From Rhynchonema sp. JSB1_4 (Eukaryota > Nematoda > Chromadorea > Monhysterida > Xyalidae): a stretch of 64,000 nucleotides of DNA. Below the pieces are notes generated by a model that worked only from the letters and a program-made list of their open reading frames with translations, was not told the origin of the DNA and ran no database searches. Positions 35,401 to 44,900 of this stretch are shown here, piece by piece (position 1 is the first letter of the stretch; every line of letters begins with the position of its first letter). The stretch lies in the NCBI GenBank assembly GCA_030248065.1, contig JASAMV010004951.1:101613-165612 (forward strand), written 5' to 3'. The translations under genes were made by a program, and so were the position numbers.

Positions 35401-36244
35401 ACAAGCGTAAACTGCACAAATGTCGTCACTAATTATGCTGTTAGGCAACACTTTGGAATTTCAAGTTCACCAACTTTTAATCCCAACTGTCATACAGGAC
35501 ATGGCGCGCGCTGACAGCAAACACTTTCTGCTTCTGTTCCGCGATCGCAAGTGTCAGTACCGCGGTATGTACACGTGGGACGAGGAGTCGAATCAGGTGC
35601 ACAAAATCTGCGGCACCGGACCGAAAGTATGCAGCGAGGATATGATGGAGATATTGTTCAAGTAGGTTTGCGCTTTTCGTTGTTTTTACTGGTTGGCGCA
35701 TCAGGACATCGTCAATGCGAATACGAAAAGTAGATGGCCTGAAACAAGTAGAAAGAACGGATTTCGTTGTTCTCTGTGCATTTTTCACGTATGGTAAACT
35801 TCTAAATTCGCTGCCGGACAATAAGATACGCCCCATAGTTGATGTCCACGACGTCAGACTGATTGCTACCCGCGCGCAGTTCGGAAACATTTCGCACAGC
35901 TGCCTGGCTGTCTGGCAAGCTGCGCATGCGTGTTTGCTGTCCGAATGTTTCAAAAGTTGATTTTCGGGTTCAGGTCTGGGCATTGGCTGTGGGGCGTAGG
36001 CGTACCGCGCTGCACGGCTGCAATTTAGGAAAAATTACCATACCAGGAACAAAGAAACTCCACAAACCTGGTAATGTTTCACGCACAATATGTATCTGAT
36101 GTTGATTATAGATACGATTCCGGTGGCAAATCATTCAACGAGGTGCCGGGCATGCGTCATCTATCGACCACCATTGATGCGTTCGCGATTAAAGACGCGT
36201 TTTGGCAGAAAAGCAAACCGACCGGGCTGGCGCCGAAAAGATAG
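10904..36244 (+). CDS. Patronin: Patronin/CAMSAP microtubule minus-end-binding protein (31 exons)
   Basis: Family role: binds and protects free minus ends of non-centrosomal microtubules in the cytoplasm. Proposed exons: 10904-10996, 11077-11172, 12462-12686, 13132-13217, 14142-14266, 16577-16696, 17125-17279, 18286-18364, 18790-18948, 19231-19293, 19492-19540, 20209-20350, 20868-20959, 21598-21790, 22138-22233, 22334-22414, 22912-23014, 23169-23283, 23978-24108, 24646-24696, 25386-25542, 27106-27302, 28342-28476, 29349-29557, 30612-30784, 31273-31388, 31922-32080, 34436-34522, 34935-35053, 35498-35661, 36112-36244. Phases agree at every junction and total 1,300 codons plus stop. Domains in order: N-terminal helical region, CH domain (about 180-320), coiled coil (495-550), glutamine-rich linker, second coiled coil (985-1065), CKK (1163-1300). 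Weakest junctions: exon 12 start, exons 18-19 and the end of exon 27. Extra or alternative exons between 32080 and 34436 are possible. The start is supported by an in-frame TAA just upstream. Confidence 0.95.
11281..11808 (+). repeat. W-family repeat in Patronin intron 2
   Basis: Shares blocks such as CCAGAGGCCAAAA.AACGAACC and GGAAAAATATCGGAAATTTTC with 16090-16440 and, inverted, with 32370-32660. The copy contains a segment with three GACTGGCTCATT-like units at about 11565-11620 that the others lack. No terminal duplication is visible. Confidence 0.65.
11809..12187 (+). mobile_element. E-family element copy 1
   Basis: Left end CAATGGTGTCGTTGAG, right end CTCAACGACACCCACATCTG, flanked by gcgcttga (11801-11808) and gcgcttgg (12188-12195). 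It is a diverged member of the family at 27352-27734 and 40103-40527. Confidence 0.75.
13132..18364 (+). CDS. Patronin: Patronin exons 4-8: calponin-homology (CH) domain
   Basis: Exon 4 encodes QSHLSLIDGLMAAHMKSVV, the helix preceding the CH fold. Exon 5 has LLFWVNKICAAVRDNQEKM. Exon 6 has MEDLYEDMCDGACVCTVVSY, the family's 'veDLyedl.DG..l..v..yY.P'. Exon 7 has GDCAYNLRLLKSFCQKHLP and FAIEDMLYLHECLQPNIQ. Exon 8 starts AFLADLFVQFE, the CH C-terminal helix of CAMSAPs. The variant CH domain of this family is associated with protein and microtubule-lattice interactions rather than classical actin binding. The acceptor used for exon 8 (ttcag before GCC) is chosen because it keeps phase 0. Confidence 0.92.
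13640..13860. repeat. foldback repeat in Patronin intron 4
   Basis: Arms around CTCCTAGCTCAGGTCG and CGACCTTAGCTAGGAG, and AGAAATCACACCTGACATGC against its near complement, are mirrored about 13750. TGAAACATTG sits at the axis. A separate short repeat at 13361-13435 recurs inverted at 48640-48715. Confidence 0.65.
14267..16576 (+). other. Patronin intron 5 with repeat content
   Basis: A 2.3-kb intron. 14965-15344 is a B-family copy, ending in CCCGCAAGTATA at the right, without a readable duplication. 16090-16440 is a W-family copy. The rest, including 14300-14950 and 15350-16080, shows nothing recognisable. Confidence 0.6.
17301..17528 (+). mobile_element. F-family element 21 bases after a Patronin donor site
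   Basis: 228 bases from CAGTGCTGTAGC to GTAGCCACATCGCTG-type right end. The flanks are G-rich (gggggggg, gtggggga), so the duplication is only approximate. It starts 21 bases downstream of the end of exon 7. Confidence 0.7.
17529..18285 (+). other. remainder of Patronin intron 7
   Basis: AT-rich sequence with repeated AAACCGGTTCTTT-type hairpins at about 17605 and 17965. No gene or complete element. Confidence 0.4.
18790..20959 (+). CDS. Patronin: Patronin exons 9-13: serine/proline-rich linker
   Basis: Low-conservation disordered linker. Exon 9 has RSTVNKPTAGRRRLDEALQP, exon 10 is acidic, and exon 11 has LMNSADSLMTQR. Exon 12 begins SVDSLRYQTYTVPPGH after a non-optimal cacag acceptor at 20207-20208. 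Exon 13 has STQSPTQGVADSGQYARSES. Exons 9 and 12 carry RS/SS-rich stretches that may be phosphorylated (inference). Family assignment rests on position and phase, since linkers are not conserved. Confidence 0.72.
21365..21489 (+). mobile_element. short F-family derivative in Patronin intron 13
   Basis: 125 bases, CAGTGCTGTGGCTACTTT to ACCACAGCACTG, with strongly reduced interior. Flanks gtcgggtt and gtcagaat do not make a convincing duplication. Confidence 0.65.
21598..22414 (+). CDS. Patronin: Patronin exons 14-16: first coiled coil
   Basis: Exon 14 encodes ELEAKRRNYHTQRAALNAQL, KDREQRGKDAFFTLLGKP and a short Q run, which matches the CAMSAP pattern 'ieakrr..e..r......rq..gk.aFl'. Exon 15 has DRALLSNLTEQLQQLNSEVK with heptad spacing. 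Exon 16 has DKIYRRLDEDNFDRQSQSLS. This coiled-coil block is a strong secondary anchor for the family call. Confidence 0.88.
22912..29557 (+). CDS. Patronin: Patronin exons 17-24: glutamine-rich linker
   Basis: Exon 17 has FILDNTMSLAQASIY. Exon 18 ends NWQQRQEQLRQK. Exon 19 carries MLQQQQ. Exon 20 is only 51 bases (SLQAGYIGDFVRVS). Exon 22 ends in a QQQQQQ tract. Exon 23 has a run of six CAA codons. Exon 24 has a mixed Q/H tract of about 22 residues at 29398-29460. Exons 18-19 are the least certain: the phase-matched acceptor for exon 19 is gactag at 23977, and the stronger site gttgcag at 23952 would break phase unless another small exon lies between them. Confidence 0.75.
24321..24467. repeat. 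V-family foldback element copy 1
   Basis: Ends GGCTCATAGTAGTGTGGTCA and, inverted, CGGCTAATAGTAATGTCGTC. A second copy at 39183-39317 has longer matching arms. Confidence 0.7.
26096..26433 (+). mobile_element. A-family element copy 4 in Patronin intron 21
   Basis: Ends CAGTGCAGTTCCTGG and CCAGGAACTACACCG. Flanks ctgacctg (26088-26095) and ttgacctg (26434-26441) match in 7 of 8. The interior matches the other A copies. Confidence 0.85.
26582..26835. repeat. N-family foldback element copy 1
   Basis: Arms TATAATAAGTTTCTAA and ACTCCCGTTCGAAGTCGAGG recur in reverse complement and end TTAGAAACTTACTATA. TGAAACATTC lies near the axis. A shortened copy is at 42342-42467. Confidence 0.85.
27352..27734 (+). 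mobile_element. E-family element copy 2, perfect duplication
   Basis: 383 bases from CAGTGGTGTCGTTAGG to CTCAACGACACCACTG, flanked by identical ctatgaac at 27344-27351 and 27735-27742. The interior carries repeated GGTATGGGAAAT units. It begins 49 bases after Patronin exon 22. Confidence 0.92.
28893..29079. repeat. Q-family inverted-repeat element copy 1
   Basis: Ends AGACAAACTACATCGACACG and, inverted, AGACAAACTACGCCAACTCG. The body is shared with 47423-47610, including ATGTTTCAC in the right arm. It lies in Patronin intron 23. Confidence 0.8.
30075..30432 (+). repeat. R-family inverted-repeat element copy 1
   Basis: Ends GTCCACCCACGAGTTTCTGA and GCTCGTGGCTGGACTATA. Sequence is shared with 46834-47194 and 58518-58880 and, more diverged, with 51330-51640. 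It occupies most of Patronin intron 24. Confidence 0.78.
30612..32080 (+). CDS. Patronin: Patronin exons 25-27: second coiled coil and basic serine-rich segment
   Basis: Exon 25 is a highly charged helix (EMEQKREQLLANAMRRRERM to KKQQMQEQKKQEAEM). Exon 26 continues RQRIREEYERKKAEQAA and then SPRKN. Exon 27 has PPGRPKSGIVHSSSLRQTGS, resembling the 'RPK...vHs' basic segment N-terminal to the CKK domain in CAMSAPs. The end of exon 27 is ambiguous between donors at 32081 and about 32111, both leaving one base. Confidence 0.82.
32370..32660 (-). repeat. W-family repeat, inverted copy
   Basis: Reverse complement of the 16090-16440 block (GCCACAAGTTGGTCGCCAG, GGAAAAATATTGGCTCGTTA). Interrupted by GGTGGTGTCGTTGCACCACT, a degenerate E-type end pair. 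No duplication visible. Confidence 0.6.
32916..33701 (+). mobile_element. H-family element copy 2, perfect duplication, host of a G insertion
   Basis: Left end CAGAGGTCGCAATCGGGCCG, right end CGGCCCGATTGCGACCTCTG, flanked by identical cacaggaa at 32908-32915 and 33702-33709. The interior has GGGCCGG arrays with GAGATTTGGGGG. Interrupted by 33149-33458. Together with 2826-3506 this identifies the GC-rich repeats as transposon arms. Confidence 0.92.
33149..33458 (+). mobile_element. G-family element nested in H copy 2
   Basis: Starts CAGTGGTGTGGCTACCC. Flanks gtattatc (33141-33148) and gtattgtc (33459-33466) match in 7 of 8. The uninterrupted target can be read in H copy 1 near 3325-3345, which confirms the insertion point. 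The right end (ACCTACCTTG) is not a good inverted match to the left. Confidence 0.82.
34055..34200. repeat. GGCACCTAAA hairpin cluster in Patronin intron 27
   Basis: Alternating TTTAGGTGC and GGCACCTAAAA units, at least five in 145 bases, able to form several stems. No duplication recognised. Confidence 0.55.
34436..36244 (+). CDS. Patronin: Patronin exons 28-31: CKK domain and C-terminus
   Basis: The CKK domain recognises the curved lattice at microtubule minus ends and is the diagnostic C-terminal domain of the family. Exon 28 gives SSSIDRVDQLGSLPRRVPVA. Exon 29 gives KPYVKPRRNSNRNIITNALQ and FAGTVHEAARSKVLQ. Exon 30 gives HFLLLFRDRKCQYRGMYTW and VHKICGTGPKVCSEDMMEIL. Exon 31 continues KYDSGGKSFNEVPGMRHLST and DAFAIKDAFWQKSKP, then a TAG stop at 36242-36244. 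The domain looks full length. An additional P-family transposon lies in the last intron. Confidence 0.96.
35803..35999. repeat. P-family inverted-repeat element copy 1 in the last Patronin intron
   Basis: Contains ATACGCCCCATAGTTGATGT, CAGCTGCCTGGCTGTCTGGC and TTGATTTTCGGGTTCAGG, all matched at 62852-63090. The right arm is shortened. Confidence 0.78.
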
Positions 36245-37640
36245 TGTCCGTGGTTATGCCATGTGCGATTTCTGGTATCTCTCTTTTATGTTTCCCATAA
36301 TACAGTCTTCCCTGTTCATAGCGAGACTGAGAAAATCCATTCGGCTTGGCAGGCAAGCAGCACATCGGTCCCAATTAACCGCTTGGTTATTGTGTTTCGT
36401 CACTGCTGATACCTTCAGTGAGAGCTGGATACAATAGTCTGCCATCATTTTAGAGCAGCCTTTTGTGATTTTGTGCGAAACTGTGTGTGTGTGTTTTCCT
36501 GTTTTTGCTTTGCGCACTCTTGTTTTTTTTCCTTTTTTTGATTTTTTCAATCTTCAATTCAACAAGTCACGCTCACATAATGTAGGTTTGCTACTCAAGA
36601 TACTGTTCCCACAAGTTTTCTCGTGTGAAAACGTTCGGCAACGTTTCTAGCGCTTTTGTCTCAAGTTTCAACATTTTCACCTGACGCTATGCATTTATGT
36701 GGACAGATTATTCCAAATAAGAACATATAATACAATCTTGCAGTTCACTTGAGAACTGCTTTTGTTTGATAATTGGTTGTGAAAACTTATTTTTGTGTGT
36801 TCTCATGATAGCAGCTACTATTGTTTGGCACTGCGTCCGAAATAACATAGAGGAAATATGAAAAAGTGTATTCAGCTCTGTGTTGTAAGTATCATTATGG
36901 ATTATAATTGTGCATCGCTTATTGTGCTGCCTTGTTCGATTTTTCATTATTGAAATCTTATTGATTGCATGTGTCTGTTTGCTGCAATTACGGAAATGAG
37001 GCTTTATTTGTTTGAAATATTCGTACGAATTAAAAATATGAAAAAATATTATTGTTTATCAATGTTGCTTCGCGCGGTTTTTTTCGCTTGTGAACTATTC
37101 ACGTCGCTTTTTTGCTATTTTTTATTTTGCCATTACATTCCTGAGCTGAACGTATAGTTGTATCGAAATTTTTACGATTCTGACGAACTTTCGAACTTAT
37201 GGTAAAAATTTTGTGGTTTTTTTTCGCCAAGATTTGTGTCTGCTGTGTGATCTCTTATTAAAGCGCCACTGAAAAAAAAGATTGTGTTGATCTTTTTGAA
37301 ACGTTGTATAAGTCGACACTTTTTTATTTTCGGCCTAGTTATGTTGATCTGCTAAACACTAAATATAAACTGTATTTTTTAACTGTAGGGATTTTTATTT
37401 TTGATCATGATTACAATAATTGCCACAAAATGTTTCAAACAACAAGTTCATTGATGTTTCAACATGTTGATACCGTTGCTAATAATGAACATTTGATTGT
37501 GATTTGTGATTGCTATGAATTTTATTCATTTTTTAAAGTTTGGCAAGTGTGTATTTTCATTGTATTTATTTTTTTAATTGAAAGCATGTTTGGAGAAGTG
37601 AGTGGCTATCTCGTAATAAAGAGCAGGCTTTGCTGATATT
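36245..37640 (+). promoter_or_regulatory. putative Patronin 3' untranslated region
   Basis: AT-rich, T-rich sequence without coding signal. An AATAAA hexamer at 37615-37620 is the first convincing polyadenylation signal after the stop, implying a 3' leader of about 1.4 kb if used. Two ATGTTTCA motifs occur at about 37430 and 37453. Confidence 0.4.
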
Positions 37641-38125
37641 TGGCCGAAAATTGAAATGTGGTGCTGCACTCATTTTAGTCAATCAATGTTCTTGGGCACA
37701 ATCGGTGTTTGTGTGTTTTCATTGGTTTCAAAATAGAATTTCAATATTTCAATTAACAGTCAGTTACACAAGTATCCGTATTTTGTTCAATCAAACATCA
37801 AAACGCACGAATTTGTTCTCGGCTCATGAAGAAAACGAAAAATACAGAGTTCTCAAATGAAAGTAGAATTCTGACGAAATATTGTAGAAGTAAAGCGTGT
37901 ATGGTTTGGCATTTTCGTTGTATACTTTCAGAGGCGGACAGTGCTCCGAGCGACATCGTGATACGGTATACTCTCTTTATGGCGACGTGAAAATGTAATG
38001 CTGGAGCAATGTGGATAAACACAACCTGAATTCTTCGACCAAAATAAGGTGTCACCATGAGGAGAGCAGACGGTATATACTGTACATGTACTGTACCCGG
38101 CCGAAAATCTGGTTTGTCAATGCCG

Positions 38126-38301
38126 AAAACCAATGTCGTTAACGCAACTGCCCGCGTTTCCTGCAAACGTAGATATGAGGCGGCTGAAAGGCTGCCGTCG
38201 TCGCGTAAGAGTTTGCATGCATCCCGCCAGTTGCGTTTGACCTGATCACAGACAGTTACGTTGACAACAGTTGTATTAGCCGACAACAGTTGTGTTAGCC
38301 G
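38126..38301. repeat. Y-family inverted-repeat element copy 1
   Basis: Arms GTCGTTAACGCAACTGCCCG and, inverted, GGCTAACACAACTGTTGTCG. Related copies at 48345-48435 (partial), 49725-49790 (partial) and 52924-53106. Confidence 0.65.
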
Positions 38302-39182
38302 GGTGCAGCACGCACACAAACCACCACACGCTTAGAAATACATATTTACAGCAAACAATATTTGATCAAATTAATTTATTCATTGTGTGGGTGATTATTA
38401 CTCCAAGAACAATTCATGGTATTCACACGATTTTCGTCTGGCCCGTTGCGCCATCATGGCCCAGGGTCCGGACACCAAACTTAGTGCGTGACCGTCCTGA
38501 AGCGCGCTACCCGTTCGAGAATGCGTGTCCCCATCGCTTTCGTTTAAGTTCGGTTGCGAGACGCACGAGTTGAGACGTTGCAGTTCCTGAATTTAAAAGG
38601 GCAGTGTTTTTGGATTGGATTTGTCGGTATTGCACTGTGCATAGCTGTGTATCCTCGAAGTCGAAGGTGTGTGGTTGTGTTGTACATGATCGGAGCTGGC
38701 CTGCCTTGGTCACGTGCGATATTCGTGACTGGGGATATTAAGAGATGACCAGTTTAAAAGTTGTTTTCACTCAAATGCGCAACGCTGAAGCTGGTGTCGG
38801 TACTTGACTCTTCTTGTTTCTTAATTAAAAAATCTCAGCTGATCAAGCCAGGTCAGATCTGATCACTAAAATTTGATATCGACCTTGGGGATCAGCCGAC
38901 TTCGATGCTGGACCTCATAAGCATCTTGTACCGCATTTCCTCTGATCGAAACCGTGCGCTTTTCAGCAACACACTAACCCAGGGGCTCTTGGAGCGAGGG
39001 ATTCTATTGAAAGTGGCCTTCTATTTGTAGCGACTTCTGGCTCGAGCGAGGCAAAAAACTAGTCAATGAGAAGGTGTATGAAAATATCGAGTACATGAGA
39101 CGCGAAATGAACATGAAGTTTTCATATACCGTTTTGACAGAAAAAAAGTTACTTGTTCCACAATCAATAACATTGAAGTTCT
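38302..39182. other. intergenic, nothing recognised
   Basis: No gene, element ends or RNA structure recognised. Confidence 0.4.
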
Positions 39183-39317
39183 GGCTTATAGTAATGTGGT
39201 CAAATCATCTCGTCAAATGAAGTCGTCGAACACATGTGTTAGTTTTCGCGCTCATTTGGAGCTCATGTGTTCGACGACTTTCTTTGACGAGATGATTTGA
39301 CGACAAAACCATTAGCC
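39183..39317. repeat. V-family foldback element copy 2
   Basis: Arms GGTCAAATCATCTCGTCAAA and CGTCGAACACATGTG are mirrored about 39250, giving stems of roughly 50 bases. Confidence 0.8.
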
Positions 39318-40102
39318 GAAGTTCTCATACTGATGCTCATCGCCTGCTATCACTATTGGTGCACAATATTGGGGGCTTCCATTGGGTGGGGACGTCTATT
39401 TTTTTGAGGTATGCGAGACCCGGGGGCTTCTATTGGATGGGGCTGATAGAGGGGGTTACAATCAGAGGAAATACGGTTCGTAATTTTGTTTCTCTGACAC
39501 ACACAACTTCTGAGAATACACAGGCTATCGCTTGCATGTATGTACATAGGATGCGTCGAGAGACAAATTTTGGACACCTTGAATTTCAAAGCGGTCGCAT
39601 TTCAACACTACAGTCGTTAGCAAACAAACACAGCACGAAAACGGCAACAGTGTGATTATCGGCCGTGCTGTTTAAAGGTCTGAACTCCCGCGATACCACC
39701 ATTATCTCTCGGATTTGTTCGCAATTTCGGGAATTTAGACCAACATACAGTAGTTAGCATCTCGTTACACGAGCAAAAGCATCTGACGTAAAAATAATAG
39801 TGAAGTGAAAGTGAAGCCATTCTACAAGCTCATTCTGCCAAAAAAAACACTAAACCGAGCGTCTGAGAGAAATTACCGAATCCGAGCAATCGGAGTCATC
39901 CATCATCTGAAACATCAGCCGGTCAGAATGTCCTCCTAGCTGCAGAATTATGTAACTAACTGAACAAAAAGATGGAGATAAGAAGCACCCGCAAGGACCA
40001 AATGCGTGGTCATCTCATTAATGAAACTCAAAGCAACTTGAATGGGACACGCGCGTTTGAACAAAACAACAGCGCGGGACAAAACAGCCGGCGGGTGGAC
40101 AC
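39318..40102. other. intergenic, minor repeats
   Basis: Two GGGGGCTTC(C/T)ATTGG units at about 39369 and 39421, related to CTTCTATTAGAGGA at 62218-62475. No gene seen. Confidence 0.4.
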
Positions 40103-40527
40103 CAGTGGTGTCGTTGAGAAATCGAAATTTTCCCATACCCAGCCCAATTTTCGGGAAATTTCCCATACATACCCCCAAAAAATCAAAAATTTCCCATACC
40201 AGGGGGGGTTTTTTCCAAAAACTCAAAAATTTCCCATACCCGAGGGTGGGGGTTTTGAAAAAAATGACCCCAAAAATCTTCTAAAAGTGCCAAAATGGGT
40301 CTAAAAAGTGCTTAAAACATAGTTTCCTTGCGGTAGTAAGCGATTTTTGACATTTTTGGACGAAAAATGGCCAATTTTGGTACTTCTCGGGGTCAAAAAG
40401 TCATTTCTTAGGGGTGCTTGTTCCAAAAGTGAAAAATTTCCCATACCCCATACCCCCGGCCGATTTCCCATACCCCATACCAGGGGGGGGTAACCCCCCA
40501 ACCCCCCCCCCCCCAACGACACCACTG
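40103..40527 (-). mobile_element. E-family element copy 3, perfect duplication
   Basis: 425 bases with CAGTGGTGTCGTTGAG and CAACGACACCACTG ends, flanked by identical gtggacac at 40095-40102 and 40528-40535. The body is the near-identical reverse complement of 27352-27734. Confidence 0.92.
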
Positions 40528-40898
40528 GTGGACACCAATGTGAACGGCTGCGATCTGGGACATTGTTCCAAATGAACACATCTCTTGAGATGAGCGCTGT
40601 GTCTGAAAGTCGGCTGTTTTTTTGCTCCCGCTATTTTGTCCCCGCGACACGAAAATTATTGCTTTTTGTGTAAACTTGGTTTATGCATACACTGAATGCA
40701 CGTGCGCCGAATATGCCACGCCAAAAGATCATTATAACAAACCAGTGGCAATACGTTTAATCCGAAGGGTTCGTTCAAGGCCACAATTCTACGCACCTAT
40801 GGTTGGTCAACAAAATTTTCACTTCAGTTAATTATTTAAACGGGCAATCTTAAAAAAGAAACCGGTTGCACGTGCATAACACTTTCAACACCTCAAAA

Positions 40899-41562
40899 CG
40901 GTGGCCGGGCAATTGAGCAAAGCACATATGAGCAAGACCACCTTGAGCAAGAAAAAAGGCAGAGCAAAAAGGGCAGAGCTATTTTGTCTCGATGGCTTAA
41001 GCTTGGGCTGATTTAGGGCGGACTTAGGTTGAACACGGAAACCGGAACACGGAAATATTTCCGTGCTCCGTGTTCCGTGAATATTTTGGAGAATCACGGA
41101 ACACGGAAATATTTCCGTGCCACGGAACACGGCAATGATTCAGACACGCAAACGATGCTTTTGCTATGATGATGACAAGAGCCAGCGTGCTGACGTCAAA
41201 AGCCCGCGTGCTGACGTCAAAAGCCCGCGTGTTGACGCAAACAGCAACTACATATTCACACGGAAATATTTCCGTGTTCCGTGCAAATAAAAAACACGGA
41301 ACACGGAAACCGGAAATATTTCCGTGCACGGAAATCCACGAAACTGGTTTGTATGTAAATTATTTCCGTGTTCCGGTTTCCGTGTTCAACCTAAGTTCGC
41401 CCTTAGGTGTCAGGCTTAAGCCAACGCTTAGGCTTAGTTTTGTATTTGGGCTTAGGCTTAGGCAGGCCTATTTGTTTTTAGGTTCTGTCTTTTGACCTCT
41501 GCTCTTTTTCACTTGCTCAAGGCGATCTTGCTCAAACGTGCTTTGCTCAACTGCCCGTCCGC
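40899..41562. mobile_element. T-family element, perfect duplication, carrying a nested foldback
   Basis: Left arm GGGCAATTGAGCAAAGCAC, right arm the near complement of GGGCAGTTGAGCAAAGCAC, flanked by identical cctcaaaa at 40891-40898 and 41563-41570. Within it, 40998-41425 is a second inverted-repeat element. Confidence 0.85.
40998..41425. repeat. S-family foldback built on CACGGAAATATTTCCGTG
   Basis: Outer arms GGCGGACTTAGGTTGAACAC and their complement GTGTTCAACCTAAGTTCGCC. Inside are repeated palindromes CGGAAATATTTCCG, and three tandem AGCCCGCGTG(C/T)TGACG units at 41180-41245, two of which complete the palindrome TGACGTCA. Confidence 0.8.
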
Positions 41563-41968
41563 CCTCAAAAAGCCAGGGTAGGAGACAAACAGCGGGGGAT
41601 TAGTCATCCGAGGGACATTCTCAAAAAAATAGCAGAATAGTTTTAAAAAGCTCGGGTTATTTCTTCTTTTAACACGTTCGTTTTTTTACCCGTGGCGCTC
41701 GCGATGTCAAGATGGCCTCCCAATTTTGCTGTTTTTGTGTCTGAACACGAAAATTCAGTAAATTTGAGAACAGCAATCCGTGATAGATTCGATGGTAGAT
41801 TGGTTACAAATAGCACAACACAGAACGACGAATTTTGTAAAAGTGCTGTGGAATTCCCAAAACCAAGAGCCCGATATTATGAGGTGACTATTGTCCGAAA
41901 AAAGTTTCGTCGATGTTGCCCGCTTTTACATTCATTGAAATACGAGCGACAATTTTCAACTCACCTAC

Positions 41969-44900
41969 TTACATAGGTCGTTTTCGAAAGCTCAGCCAAA
42001 ATGCACAAGCACGACTGTTGGTGTATGTATACATATGTACCTGTATCCGTTCCCTGAACATCACGGTCCCGTTCTCCGTCCGTCCGGCACAGCTTGCCTG
42101 CGCGGACAAGGCGACATCCTTGCGTGTCTGTCTGCGGGCGAGCCGACGATTCGAGGCTTGCGTCGCGACCTCACCAGGCACACGCAGCAGCGTGCAGAAG
42201 AATTTGCGGTAATCAGAGCGGAAACGGCGCTGCAATTGAATTTAAAAGGTTTGAGTTGTGTGAAACATTGTGGATCACGGAAGGCAGGCGCACATAGTAA
42301 CCAAATAACGAAATTTTCACACCGTATTTTTGCAGTTTGTATACTAAGTTTCTAATTTCGTTATACCTATGTATTTTTACAGACGCAGGAAACTCCCGTT
42401 CGAAGTCGAAGCAGGCAACAGGCTCAACACACAGTCAACAAGCCAGGCAACGAAATTAGAAACTTACCAACATTTCCCATTCCTACAAAAAACTCAAAAT
42501 TTCCATCTCACGTTGAATATTCCATAGATGAGCGGGTTCACGCACGAGTTGCTCATTGCCAAACAATGACTGGCCATGAACACCACGTTGATGTAGTAGA
42601 AACTGGAAATGAAGGAATGCGTTTGGCGGGCTGATGTTTCAACCGGTTGTTCCAGCTGCTTTGACTATACTCAGGGAAGTGCTGTCCACACCCCTATTGT
42701 ATGTCTGTATACAAGGACGCTCGCCGTAGCCGCATACTGCAGGTAACATATGGCTACTTTCGCGCGAGGTCAACGCATGCCGGGCGCGCGTTTTTTTCGA
42801 ACAGGCTGGATTAGTGAGCGAGACACAGAGACAACCCATTTTGGAACGGGTACCCAAAAACGGGCCGTTGTGTTTCTTTGGTACGCAAGTGTACCACCTA
42901 CCAGTGGTTAATAAAAAAAATTTTTTATTCAAACCCCATTTTTAAAAAAAAATTTTTTCAATTTAAAAATTTTTTTTATTCCAGCCAAAAACTGCCCGAA
43001 ACGAAAAAAATGAGCGCTAAAGCAAAAAATAGTGGCATTTTTCTTCCATAACGTGTCGTAAGTGCATATAAAGCACTCACGACACGAAAACAATACTGAA
43101 CAATGGTCAATGAGTACCAACAGTAGTCAGGTACACACCCGTACACTTCCCCCACGTGGTGTGGGTGCCTTCGTGTGGCTTTGTGACACTCAAGACGGAA
43201 AATTTGGGTGAAACTATTGCCTTTTGGTACACGACCAATGTAAATATGTGACAAACAGTGTAAATATAGAGTGAATATCACACCGAATCACTGCTTTCGG
43301 GTCTGTTGCATGGATAAATGCATGCCCGCCCAGTCACATGCACATGTGTGATCATATGAGAGGCCATGTGAGTGTGTGCACTATGTCTAGATGCCACAAA
43401 ACAACGATTATGGCACCGAATACACCCATGGTAGGGTCAGGTGATGTTAACAGTAGCAATTTTTATGCAAAAAATAGCACTTTTAGAGCAAAAAAATAGA
43501 GAAATTTTCGAATTTTGAAATAATGAAAAAAAATTTTTTTTAACTTTTGGAACGAATTTTTTTTAAAAAAAATTTTTTTAATAAAAAAAAATTTTTTTTT
43601 AAAACCACTGCCACCTACCAACGTTGCGTGCGGCACGCGTTTTGGCGTCGGGTGCATTTCAAAGTGGTCACGACTCTAACGTGGATGCATATGCGTTTAC
43701 CGCCGGAGTTTTTCACTTAAAGTTAGGGAGGGGACTGTATTCGGAAAGAAATGGAAATCGGCATTTCTGTTTCAAATTTGTTTTTTACCCAAATGGTGAC
43801 CCCGAGGCCCTGTTCGGAAGAAATAGAAAATGACCCGTTCATGGACTGTTTGGGAAGAAATGGTTGATTTTTTAGACAGCTTTCTACCCCGAAATAGAGC
43901 CCCCGGGGGCTCCATATGGAAACTCCCGTAGATCACGCTGCTTGTGCTGTGCGGTCACTTCACGGCAGACCAAAACGTCGATTCCCCCGTCCCGCCCCTA
44001 CGAAGACAGTGTCTTGAACTACGATGTACTTAGTGCAGCTTTTGGTCTGTTTCGCCCTGCCTTCGCAGACTGACCCAGGCGCCTCTGGCACAATTGCCTC
44101 CAAAAAGCCCCGCCAGCAGATCCTGTTGCTCGGCAGCGCCACATCAGTGTGTGTAAACCATAAACAGAGCAACTCACTCGTTGATCTGCGGACAGACTTC
44201 GCTGAGCAGCAAGTACGTTTCGTAGGGCAGCCAGCAGCAGGTGAATAGAAGCACCACCAACGCGAGAAGCAGCATCACCTGCAATATAAATACTGTAGGT
44301 GTGTTGAAACATCAACTTGACAGCTTCTTTCAAGAGAGAACAAGAAAACAATATCGATGCATAACGGTCAAAGTGTCCGTGAAATTCGTCACTGCCCGGA
44401 AACACCGAAATACGGTGGTTGGGGACTGTCTTGTGCATCTGACCGGGAAGCAGGAACATGCGATTTTTTGCAGAACTTCAGAAAGGTGTTTCCGGGCAGT
44501 TCTTAGTCTGTGGGATATCTCGTGTGTGACTCCACACGGCAGTTTAGTTGCGTTTATGCCTTGTGATCGCGGGCCTGGTGGTGCATCAATTCACATAAGC
44601 CAGTGTGACTGCACCAGATAGCCATGTGCCTATACCTGCCAACATAGTCAAAAGTACATAATCCAACCAGAGGCGTAAGAATTGCAGTATTCAACAAAAA
44701 AATGAACATTGTTTGCACCTTGTACAGTACCATTCGTGCAAACGAGTCTATACCTTTTTCCGATTCTTGGCCGCTTCCAGTTTCGTGACGCTGTTCTGTC
44801 CCATTGTGTTCTTGCGCGTGTGAAGGAACGATATTTTGAAACCGATCGCCAGATAAACCCCGTCGATGATGATTAATGGACAAAAGTACTGTATGATTGT

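Noticed and set aside
41425..41470. TTAGGC units as telomeric repeat
   Set aside because: Only two adjacent TTAGGC units occur within a degenerate GCTTAGGCTTAG stretch; far too few for an interstitial telomere.
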